A stretch of 6,079 bases of DNA from Bacteroidales bacterium. Its GTDB lineage: Bacteria > Bacteroidota > Bacteroidia > Bacteroidales > UBA932. Below, in pieces: positions 1-6,079 of this stretch (position 1 is the first letter of the stretch; every line of letters begins with the position of its first letter). The stretch lies in the NCBI GenBank assembly GCA_017651785.1, contig JAGCCD010000263.1, forward strand, positions 1-6,079. The letters run 5' to 3'. The notes under the pieces were generated by a model. That model saw only the letters and a program-made list of their open reading frames with translations, was not told the DNA's origin and ran no database searches. Both the position numbers and the translations under genes were made by a program.

Positions 1-2471
1 AGAGGCGAGGATATCCTCGCGGCCTGCGGAATGCTTGCAGGGCAGCACTCGCAGCAATAGCGGCCTTCGTATTCACCCTGCCCGCCTCGGCGCAGGAGTA
101 CGACAACGGCCTGTCCATAGACAGCGTCGATCCGCAGATGGACGCTGCGGTCATCGCACGTATGCGTGCCAAGATGGACTCCATCCACGTGGCCCAGCAC
201 CGTCCTACCATAGGTCTGGTGCTCAGCGGCGGCGGAGCCAAGGGTTCGGCCCACGTGGGCGTCATCCGCTACCTTGAGGAGCTCAAAATCCCGGTAGACA
301 TGATCTGCGGCACAAGTATGGGCGGACTTGTGGGCGGCATCGCATCCCTGGGCTACGATTCCCACTACATGGATTCGCTGCTGCGCGTCCAGAACTGGGG
401 TGTCATGCTTACGGACCGCATAGATCCCAAGTATTACTCCTACGCCCGCAAGATGTACAAGGAGACTTATATGCTGTCCGTCCCGTTCATGTACTCCAGA
501 AGAGACTTCCAGTCCAGGGTGGACGAGCAGCTCCGTTTCTTCGACAACGGCGCCCGTATGGGTGTAGGCCGCAACAATCTCATGTCCTCGCTCCCCTCGG
601 GCTATGCATACGGCTTCAACGTGAACAACCTGTTCTCCAGCCTGAGCGTCGGCTACGAGGACAACATGTCCTTCACGGACCTTCCAATCCCGTTCTTCTG
701 CGTGGCTGCGGACATGGTGAGCCTCAAGGCAAAGAACTGGTCCGAGGGCTCTCTCAAGGAGGCCATGCGCTCTACGATGAGCATCCCGGGACTCTTCAAA
801 CCTGTGCGTACACAGGGTATGATCCTGGTAGACGGCGGAGTGCGCAACAACTTCCCGGTAGACCTGGCCAAAGCCATGGGCTGCGACATAATAATAGGCG
901 TAGACCTCTCTGACATAGATCCCAGCTACTCCCAGGTCAATCACCTAGGAGACATAATGATGCAGTTCGTCGCCATGCTCGGCCGCCCCACCCTGAACCG
1001 CAACAAAGGGGACGCAGACGTGTTCATCAAGCCCAAGCTCGACGGATACAACATGCTGAGTTTCAATCCGGTCGCCATAGACACCATGATCCACAGGGGA
1101 TATGTCGCGGCACGCGAGCATACTGAGGAACTGCTGGAGATCAAGGAATACGTGGGAGACGCCGTCACCACATACCAGGCCCCCAGGGCAACAGACATCA
1201 ACCATACGCCGGTAAGGGTGTACGGAGTTGAGTTCAAGGGCGTCACCAACGGCGAGTCCCGCGTGCTGCAGCGCAAGATACGATTCAAGGCCGGATCCTA
1301 TGTAGACGCCGCCCGGATGCAGAAGATGATGTCCATCATCGAGGCCACCGGCTGCTTCTCCTCCGTTACATACAGCATCCTTGGAGATGAGGAACCTTAC
1401 AGGCTGGTGTTCAATTGCGAGAACGGTCCCCGTCACCAGTTCGGCGCCAGCGTGCGTTTCGACACCGAGGAATGGGCCTCCTTCCTGTTCAACGTCGGCT
1501 TTAACGCGCACAAGCTCAACGGTTTCAAGTTCGACATAGACGCAAAGGTGAGCCGTAACCAGAGGCTCGGCCTGCGCGCCGCCCTGGACGTGAGCTGGCT
1601 CCCCACCATAAATCTGGACGCCCGTGTAGAGAACATATCCTCCCTCATATATCCCGGCCTAAGCCTTGCCGGATCGGACTGCCGCTGGTGGGGCCAGCGG
1701 GAGAGGTTATACCTTTCCAACCTCAGGTGGACCAACGTAGACTTCGCCCTGGGCGCGCAGTACCGTTTCTATCGTCTCGCGCTCACAAACGAGTACGGCT
1801 ACGACATGAACCTGGTTAACCCGTATCTTACAAAAGGAGCTTACGTGGGCCTGTTCGGTACGGGAACCCTTTATACGCAGGACAGGTCGTTCTACCCGTC
1901 CAAGGGTGTCAAGCTCACCTTCGGCTACGACTACGACTTCATGAAGACGGGAGTGGATGACTTCAAGCCGCTTCATACAGGCTACGTCAACTTCAATGCT
2001 GTGATGCGCCTCGGAAGCAGGCTCGCCCTGGTTCCCGATATCCACGCCCGCGCCCTTTACGGCAGCTGCTCCTACAGTGAAGCGGCAGAAACCAACGACA
2101 AGTCTTTCTCGCTGGCGCATCAGAACTATGTGGGCGGAATGATTGCAGGCCGCTACATAGACGGCCAGATGCCATTCATCGGCTTCGGAAACGTATACCG
2201 CACGGAACCATATACCCTGGTGGCGAATCTTGGGCTCAGGCTCAGGACGGTAAGTCATCTGTATCTTACCGCTACCGGCGGATTCTTCAAAGATGCGGAG
2301 TCTCCACAGGCATTTATCCAGACCATCCAGCCTACGCTCTGGGGCGCCGGGTTCGAGGTGGCTTACGTCACCGGGATGGGCCCGTTGAGGCTGTTGGGAA
2401 CATGGTCTAACCGCAGCGGCTACTTCCTGCGCGACGCCGGCCTGTACATATCTTTGGGCTTTGATTTCTGA
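1..2471 (+). CDS. Patatin-like phospholipase with POTRA and outer-membrane beta-barrel (type Vd/PlpD-like), 5' partial
   Basis: Predicted serine lipid hydrolase (phospholipase A type) carried on its own outer-membrane barrel. Residues are numbered from the first complete codon, at base 3 (822 visible). Residues 1-30 form a signal peptide: an Arg-rich start, a hydrophobic AALAAIAAFVFTLP core, then an ASA|Q cleavage site near base 92. The patatin domain spans about 70-380. It has the oxyanion loop GGGAKG (76-81), the nucleophile elbow GTSMGG with Ser105 (bases 315-317), and Asp277 in VDGG (bases 831-833), which completes the Ser-Asp dyad. A single POTRA-like domain follows (about 402-473, VYGVEFKGV to FSSVTYSIL). 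The rest is rich in alternating aromatic strands and ends in LYISLGFDF, a typical barrel C-terminus with terminal Phe. The first in-frame ATG is at 138, inside the mature protein, so the real start must lie left of the window. The TGA stop is 3 nt before recX. Family assignment is firm; substrate and which side of the membrane the enzyme faces are inferred. Confidence 0.93.
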   Translation, partial: RRGYPRGLRNACRAALAAIAAFVFTLPASAQEYDNGLSIDSVDPQMDAAVIARMRAKMDSIHVAQHRPTIGLVLSGGGAKGSAHVGVIRYLEELKIPVDMICGTSMGGLVGGIASLGYDSHYMDSLLRVQNWGVMLTDRIDPKYYSYARKMYKETYMLSVPFMYSRRDFQSRVDEQLRFFDNGARMGVGRNNLMSSLPSGYAYGFNVNNLFSSLSVGYEDNMSFTDLPIPFFCVAADMVSLKAKNWSEGSLKEAMRSTMSIPGLFKPVRTQGMILVDGGVRNNFPVDLAKAMGCDIIIGVDLSDIDPSYSQVNHLGDIMMQFVAMLGRPTLNRNKGDADVFIKPKLDGYNMLSFNPVAIDTMIHRGYVAAREHTEELLEIKEYVGDAVTTYQAPRATDINHTPVRVYGVEFKGVTNGESRVLQRKIRFKAGSYVDAARMQKMMSIIEATGCFSSVTYSILGDEEPYRLVFNCENGPRHQFGASVRFDTEEWASFLFNVGFNAHKLNGFKFDIDAKVSRNQRLGLRAALDVSWLPTINLDARVENISSLIYPGLSLAGSDCRWWGQRERLYLSNLRWTNVDFALGAQYRFYRLALTNEYGYDMNLVNPYLTKGAYVGLFGTGTLYTQDRSFYPSKGVKLTFGYDYDFMKTGVDDFKPLHTGYVNFNAVMRLGSRLALVPDIHARALYGSCSYSEAAETNDKSFSLAHQNYVGGMIAGRYIDGQMPFIGFGNVYRTEPYTLVANLGLRLRTVSHLYLTATGGFFKDAESPQAFIQTIQPTLWGAGFEVAYVTGMGPLRLLGTWSNRSGYFLRDAGLYISLGFDF

Positions 2472-2474
2472 CGT

Positions 2475-2918
2475 ATGGACGAACTGAAGTCAAAGGTGCT
2501 CTCACGCCTCCAGGCGCAGTGCTCCAGAAGGGAGTTCTGCAGCGGCGACATCCTGTCAAAGGCAATCAAGGCCCTTGACGGAGATGCAGATGCTGCAGCA
2601 GAGGTGCTTGAAAGCCTTGTTGCCGACGGCTATGTGGACGACCTCCGCTACTCCTCCGCCTTCGCCCGGGACAAAGCCCAGCTGGACGGCTGGGGCCCCA
2701 TCAAGATACGCCACGCGCTTGCCTGTAAAGGCATAAGCCGGGAAATTGCGGACGCAGCGTTGCAGGAGATAGATGAATCTGTGGCGGACGTGCGCCTGCA
2801 GAAGCTTATGGCGGCCAAGGCAAAGACGCTTGAAGGAGACCCCCAGGCCCGCCTCAAACTCATAAAATACGCCCTTTCCAGGGGCTACGAATACAGCCAG
2901 GTGCAGAAATGCCTATGA
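2475..2918 (+). CDS. recX: RecX family regulatory protein
   Basis: Small cytoplasmic helical protein (147 aa) of the RecX family, which binds RecA filaments and limits or reverses their growth, tuning recombination and the SOS response. The three helical repeats are visible. The first runs from about 6-45 (VLSRLQAQCSRREF). The second holds the family signature GYVDDLRYSSAF (52-63) followed by GWGPIKIRHAL (72-82) and KGIS. The third ends in KYALSRGYEYSQVQKCL (131-147). Length is normal for the family. The ATG is 3 nt after the patatin stop with no Shine-Dalgarno sequence, as is usual in Bacteroidota. The stop overlaps the next gene start as ATGA. No recA is in the window, so the partner is encoded elsewhere. 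The assignment rests on motif recognition, and RecX sequences diverge widely, but the signature block is clear. Confidence 0.9.
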   Translation: MDELKSKVLSRLQAQCSRREFCSGDILSKAIKALDGDADAAAEVLESLVADGYVDDLRYSSAFARDKAQLDGWGPIKIRHALACKGISREIADAALQEIDESVADVRLQKLMAAKAKTLEGDPQARLKLIKYALSRGYEYSQVQKCL

Positions 2919-3376
2919 GAATCCGCCCCACCATACACCTTTATACGGATGGCGCCTCGAGCGGAAACCCCGGCCCCGGCGGCTGGGGAGTTGTGCTGGT
3001 ATGCGGGAATTTGCGCAAAGAACTCAGCGGCGGTTTCTCCCTCACCACCAACAACCGTATGGAACTTCTCGCCGTGATAAAGGGCCTGGAAGCCATACGT
3101 TGGAGGGGCGCAACCGTAGAGGTGTGGAGCGATTCCCAGTATGTAGTTAACACTCTCACCCAAGGTTGGAAACGCAAGAAAAACCACGACCTGTGGGCCA
3201 GGTACGATACTGTGTCCCAGCGGTTTAACATATCTTTTCACTGGATCAAAGGCCACGCCGGCCATCCGGAAAACGAGCGCTGCGACAGGCTCGCCGTTCA
3301 GGCGTATTCGCTTCCCGGCCTTCCTCCGGACGAAGGATACGATGCAAAAGAAGAAGAACTTTTCCCAACAAACTGA
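2915..3376 (+). CDS. rnhA: Ribonuclease HI
   Basis: Cytoplasmic endonuclease that cuts the RNA strand of RNA:DNA hybrids (R-loops, primers). All catalytic residues are present. In the protein starting at 2915 they are Asp12 in YTDGA, Glu50 in NNRMEL, Asp73 in WSDSQ, His114 in KGHAGHPENERCD and Asp124 at the end of that motif. These correspond to E. coli D10, E48, D70, H124 and D134, with the same 10-residue His-Asp spacing. The basic protrusion QGWKRKKN, used for hybrid binding, is also present. At about 153 aa it is a stand-alone enzyme without the N-terminal hybrid-binding domain of RNase H1. Two in-frame ATGs compete. I prefer 2915, whose ATGA overlaps the recX stop by 4 nt. ATG 2909 adds two residues and has a weak AGG-type site (2899-2901) upstream. 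The stop is 3 nt before pdxA. Confidence 0.95.
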   Translation: MRIRPTIHLYTDGASSGNPGPGGWGVVLVCGNLRKELSGGFSLTTNNRMELLAVIKGLEAIRWRGATVEVWSDSQYVVNTLTQGWKRKKNHDLWARYDTVSQRFNISFHWIKGHAGHPENERCDRLAVQAYSLPGLPPDEGYDAKEEELFPTN

Positions 3377-3379
3377 CAT

Positions 3380-4471
3380 ATGCAAAAAAGAAAACCCATT
3401 GTAGGCATCACCCAGGGTGATTCCAACGGAATAGGCTACGAAGTCATCATAAAGGCGCTCTCGGACCCGCGTGTCCTTGAGTTCTTCACTCCCATAGTGT
3501 ATGGCTCTTCCAAGCTGTTCGGTTTTTACCGCAAGACCATCCATGAGGTGGAGCAGATAGAAACCAACGTGATAAACGACGCCAGCGAGGCCAAGCCCAA
3601 GAAGATCAACATCCTCAACTGCCTGCCCGACAACGTGTTCGCCGAGCCCGGCCAGGCCAGCGCAGAGTCTGCCCGGGATGCCATGACCTGCCTTGCCAGG
3701 GCGGTGTCGGACGTAAGGGAGGGAGTCATAGACACCATAGTAACCGGTCCCATCAACAAGAAGGCAATGTCCGGCCAGGGCTTCGGATTCCCCGGTCACA
3801 CCGAGTACCTCCAGAATTCGTTCGGCGTGAGCGACGTGGCTATGATTATGACCAGCCACAGGCTGCGCCTGGGCGTGGTTACCGGCCATATTCCCCTCAA
3901 GGACGTTCCCGGCTCCATCACCAAGGAGAAGATCCTTGGCAAACTGCGTCTTCTCAACGCCTCCCTCAAAGAGGATTTCTGCATAGACAATCCCCGCATC
4001 GGCGTGCTCAGCCTCAATCCCCACAGCGGAGACGGCGGCCTGCTGGGAACTGAAGAGCAGGACATCATCATGCCCGCCCTTGCAGAGGCCACGGCAGAGG
4101 GTATCCAGGCCTTCGGTCCCTTCTCTGCGGACGGCTACTTCGGCCTTGGCCATTACGAGCGCTTCGACGCTACGCTCGCCATGTATCACGACCAGGGCCT
4201 GGCCCCGTTCAAGGCGCTTTCTTTCGAGGACGGAGTGAATTTCACGGCCGGACTCCCCGTAGTCCGCACTTCTCCGGACCACGGCACGGCATACGAGCTT
4301 TCCGGCCGCGACCTTGCAGACCCCCAGTCCATGCGCTCCGCCATCTTCACGAGCATAGACATTTGGAACACGAGGCTGGAATACGCCCGTCTGCAGGAGG
4401 AGAAGATGGAAGAGAGGCACCTGGAAGGAGCCGAGCGCCGCGAGCGTCCGGGCCGTCCCCAGATTGCGTAA
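3380..4471 (+). CDS. pdxA: 4-hydroxythreonine-4-phosphate dehydrogenase PdxA
   Basis: NAD-dependent oxidation of 4-phosphohydroxy-L-threonine, giving the product that PdxJ condenses with deoxyxylulose 5-phosphate in the DXP-dependent vitamin B6 route. The 363-aa protein begins with GITQGDSNGIGYEVI (9-23), where the Bacteroidota form has Tyr in place of the Pro found in proteobacterial GIGPE. The metal-binding histidines are His170 (VTGHIPL), His215 (NPHSGDGG) and His270 (YHDQGLAPFK). Their 45- and 55-residue spacing equals that of E. coli H166, H211 and H266. GHTEYL (139-144) and PDHGTA (299-304) are also conserved. It is longer than E. coli PdxA (about 330 aa). One reason is extra sequence around 55-80; the other is a charged Glu/Arg-rich tail from about 336 to 363. 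It starts 3 nt after the RNase HI stop without a clear Shine-Dalgarno site. pdxJ is not in the window. Confidence 0.96.
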   Translation: MQKRKPIVGITQGDSNGIGYEVIIKALSDPRVLEFFTPIVYGSSKLFGFYRKTIHEVEQIETNVINDASEAKPKKINILNCLPDNVFAEPGQASAESARDAMTCLARAVSDVREGVIDTIVTGPINKKAMSGQGFGFPGHTEYLQNSFGVSDVAMIMTSHRLRLGVVTGHIPLKDVPGSITKEKILGKLRLLNASLKEDFCIDNPRIGVLSLNPHSGDGGLLGTEEQDIIMPALAEATAEGIQAFGPFSADGYFGLGHYERFDATLAMYHDQGLAPFKALSFEDGVNFTAGLPVVRTSPDHGTAYELSGRDLADPQSMRSAIFTSIDIWNTRLEYARLQEEKMEERHLEGAERRERPGRPQIA

Positions 4472-4472
4472 G

Positions 4473-5234
4473 ATGCGCCGCCTCGCAGCAGCGGTACTGG
4501 CTTTCTGCTGCCTTTGCCTTCCGGCAAGGGCGCAGTTCGCCGCAGACACCTCGGCTGTGTTCAGGGCCTCGCAGCTAATCGCTCCGGCGGTGCTCGGCAG
4601 CGCAGCCCTGGCCCTTCACTTCGGCGCGCACGAGCCGGTTGAAATCCCTGTACATGACTGGTTTACTGGCTTGCCGGAAAGCGCTGTCAATCCCATTGCA
4701 GTAGCGGGGGATATCGGTCAGTACGTCCCCTCCGCCCTGCACCTGGGGCTTGGTCTTGCGGGAGTGGAATCAAAGAGACCTTTCGCAGACAGGGTAATTG
4801 AATCGGCAATAGCCCATTCCATCAGCATAGGCGTGGGCTATATCATCAAATATTCCTTCAAAGTTCAAAGGCCGGACGGCGGTTGGAAATCGTTCCCCTC
4901 CGGCCATACGCTTATGGCCTTTACGGGTGCGGAGCTGATGCGTCTGGACTACGGAAACGGTTGGGGAGCAGGAGGTTATGTCTTTTCTACCGCCGTTGCA
5001 GCAAGCCGCCTTGCCGCCGGCAGGCACTGGCTGTCCGACGTCCTTGCCGGCGCCGGTCTGGGCATTCTGTCCGCCCACGCCGGATTATGGCTTCTGAAGC
5101 CCGTAAAGGACTTGCTGGGACTGCCTGAGTTCTCGTGGGACGGTTTGTCCAAACGCCCCGTAAGCATTGCGCTTATGCCGGGCGCAGACCCTCTGAGCGG
5201 CGCGCCTACGGCAAGTATTGCAGTGGTTTTCTAG
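4473..5234 (+). CDS. PAP2-superfamily lipid phosphatase with signal peptide
   Basis: Predicted membrane phosphatase of the PAP2 (type 2 phosphatidic acid phosphatase) superfamily, acting on a lipid phosphate or diphosphate at the periplasmic face. The 253-aa protein carries all three motifs. These are KX6RP (Lys126 to Pro134, KYSFKVQRP), PSGH (142-145, general acid His145) and SRX5HX3D (Ser178-Arg179, His185, Asp189; nucleophile His185). The N-terminus MRRLAAAVLAFCCLCLPARA|Q is a cleavable signal peptide, and further hydrophobic stretches surround the motifs. The C-terminal 25 residues are non-helical and end in SIAVVF. I chose ATG 4473, one base after the pdxA stop. A TTG at 4464, inside the end of pdxA, would add three residues (MRK). 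Possible substrates are phosphatidate, undecaprenyl diphosphate or lipid A phosphates. The sequence does not decide between them. Confidence 0.92.
   Translation: MRRLAAAVLAFCCLCLPARAQFAADTSAVFRASQLIAPAVLGSAALALHFGAHEPVEIPVHDWFTGLPESAVNPIAVAGDIGQYVPSALHLGLGLAGVESKRPFADRVIESAIAHSISIGVGYIIKYSFKVQRPDGGWKSFPSGHTLMAFTGAELMRLDYGNGWGAGGYVFSTAVAASRLAAGRHWLSDVLAGAGLGILSAHAGLWLLKPVKDLLGLPEFSWDGLSKRPVSIALMPGADPLSGAPTASIAVVF
5231..5234. other. Convergent genes sharing overlapping stop codons (CTAG)
   Basis: The palindrome CTAG holds TAG for the PAP2 gene on the + strand (5232-5234) and TAG for the M64 gene on the - strand (5231-5233). The two convergent genes therefore overlap by 4 bp with no intergenic DNA. 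Any terminator for either gene would have to lie inside the coding sequence of the other, and I see no GC-rich hairpin with a T-tract there. Confidence 0.9.
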
Positions 5235-6079
5235 TCGGTGTAAAACCTTATCATCCGCTCAATAGCCCGCTTGCAGACGGGGCAGAACTTGCGTGCCTGG
5301 TTGGTGCGCATACGGCAGTCCCTGCTGGCACGCCATACGCCCTTTGACATGTATCCGCCGCCTTCATACAGTCCCACGTCACACCGGCTCATCATGTCTT
5401 CCCATTTTGAGGAGAAATCGGCTTTTGTGGTGATGTTGGGCTCCCAGGGTTCGGTGTCGGGATAATAGTAATCCGTGTACTGGTCGTCGTAGAAATATTC
5501 GTCGGCCAGGCCTGCGAAACTGTGGCCGAATTCGTGCACCACAACCTCTTTGAAAGTGGGGTGGCAGGCCGACGTGAGCAGGTACGAATTGAATATGCCT
5601 CCACCTCCGTAAGTGGTTGTGTTTGCGAGTATTATGATGTGCTCATAAGGCAGCCCGGCAAGGGCGTCGTGAAGGTCTTTTATCCTCAGCGTAGTGAGAT
5701 ACCTGTCCGAGTAAAACGTGTCGAAGTGGGAGTGCAGGGGAGTGTCCAGCCACAGGCCCTCGCGGGGGACGCTTACGCCGCTCACCGGGGAAACGAGACC
5801 CACTGCGCGGAAGTTGAAGCGAGCGTTCAGGCTCTTGAAAGGATCGTACGAAAGAATGGCGTCAGCGGCCGCTGCGGCGTGGGAGTAAAAAGTCTCCATT
5901 TCCGCCGCCGTGTAGCCCTCGGCAACTATAGCTATGTCTATGCAGTCTTCTACGGGACCTCCTATCCGGATGTCCCGCACTTCAGGAAGGCTCTGCGCCG
6001 GCCGGATGAGTATGTCTGCAGGGTTGACGGGGTGGGTGAGCGATGCGGAAATGCGGCCGTGATTGTCGAACAGTTCTAT
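5231..6079 (-). CDS. M64 family (IgA-protease-like) zinc metallopeptidase, 5' partial
   Basis: Predicted zinc peptidase of family M64, named for the Clostridium ramosum IgA protease and common in gut Bacteroidota as presumed exported proteins. Residues are numbered from the GTG at 5980. IAIVAEGYTAAEM (17-29) and ANTTTYGGGGIF (119-130) are family blocks. HEFGHSFAGLADEY (149-162; His149 at bases 5534-5536) supplies two zinc His and the catalytic Glu150, with Asp160 or Glu161 the likely third ligand. The C-terminus carries the DCRM (221-224) and FCPVC (232-236) cysteine motifs near the stop. The frame stays open past 5980 to the right edge (33 more codons, including IELFDNHGRISASLTHPV). GTG 5980 is therefore an internal codon, and the start, any signal peptide and the N-terminal domain lie outside. 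IgA cleavage is known for one family member only; the substrate here is unknown. Confidence 0.92.
   Translation of the reverse strand: MELFDNHGRISASLTHPVNPADILIRPAQSLPEVRDIRIGGPVEDCIDIAIVAEGYTAAEMETFYSHAAAAADAILSYDPFKSLNARFNFRAVGLVSPVSGVSVPREGLWLDTPLHSHFDTFYSDRYLTTLRIKDLHDALAGLPYEHIIILANTTTYGGGGIFNSYLLTSACHPTFKEVVVHEFGHSFAGLADEYFYDDQYTDYYYPDTEPWEPNITTKADFSSKWEDMMSRCDVGLYEGGGYMSKGVWRASRDCRMRTNQARKFCPVCKRAIERMIRFYTD

Noticed and set aside
35..277. 80-codon + strand frame at the left end starting with TTG.
   Set aside because: It overlaps the signal peptide and catalytic GGGAKG loop of the patatin gene in another frame and its translation has no recognisable features.
945..1511. 188-codon - strand frame inside the patatin gene.
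   Set aside because: It is antisense to the patatin/POTRA coding region, with no motif, no export signal and no start context. It is a shadow frame.
1707..2258. 183-codon - strand frame inside the barrel region.
   Set aside because: It is antisense to barrel-coding sequence, and its composition fits a reverse-complement shadow without any family signature.
4395..4408. AGGAGG with ATG five bases downstream inside pdxA, resembling a strong internal ribosome binding site.
   Set aside because: The ATG is in frame with pdxA (Met343) and would give only a 21-residue tail peptide. Bacteroidota rarely rely on Shine-Dalgarno sites, and the motif follows from Gln-Glu-Glu codons.
2885..4549. Long open frame (554 codons) on the - strand opposite the RNase HI and pdxA genes.
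   Set aside because: It lies antisense to two genes with full catalytic motifs, shows no recognisable domain, and is explained by GC-rich codon bias opposite real coding frames.
5225..5247. Inverted repeat GGTTTT / AAAACC (5225-5230 and 5242-5247) around the shared stop codons, a possible bidirectional terminator.
   Set aside because: The stem is only 6 bp and four of these are A-T, the loop is 11 nt, and no T-tract follows on either strand. It is too weak to call and may be chance.

Overview
This 6.1-kb window is almost entirely protein-coding and looks like a piece of a GC-rich Bacteroidales chromosome, probably an uncultured gut lineage. This is inferred from the protein types: a patatin-POTRA-barrel protein of Bacteroidota style, a PdxA with the TQGDxNGIGYEVI N-terminus, a PAP2 protein of Bacteroidota type and an M64 (IgA-protease family) peptidase. 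The near absence of Shine-Dalgarno sequences before the starts points the same way. I see no tRNA, rRNA, CRISPR array, insertion sequence or phage gene, and no intergenic gap longer than 3 bases.

Layout. Five genes run on the + strand with almost no space between them. They are a patatin-like phospholipase fused to an outer-membrane barrel (its start lies beyond the left edge; stop at 2471), recX (2475-2918), an RNase HI gene (2915-3376, ATGA overlap with recX), pdxA (3380-4471) and a PAP2-family lipid phosphatase (4473-5234). A sixth gene, an M64 metallopeptidase, lies on the - strand from the right edge to 5231. It converges on the PAP2 gene so tightly that the palindrome CTAG (5231-5234) provides both stop codons.

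How the genes fit together. The five + strand genes are packed like one transcription unit, but their functions are mixed. The two outer genes act on lipids in the envelope (patatin-barrel, PAP2). The three inner ones are cytoplasmic housekeeping genes: RecA modulation, RNA:DNA hybrid removal and pyridoxal-phosphate synthesis. I infer co-transcription, not a shared pathway. The promoter must lie left of the window, and no convincing terminator is visible.

Two gene-model corrections matter. The patatin frame stays open to the left edge and encodes a clear signal peptide upstream of the first in-frame ATG (138), so that ATG is not the true start. The M64 frame likewise stays open to the right edge beyond the GTG at 5980. 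Both edge genes are therefore partial. I found no convincing undescribed system. The most interesting proteins are the predicted surface phospholipase and the M64 peptidase.
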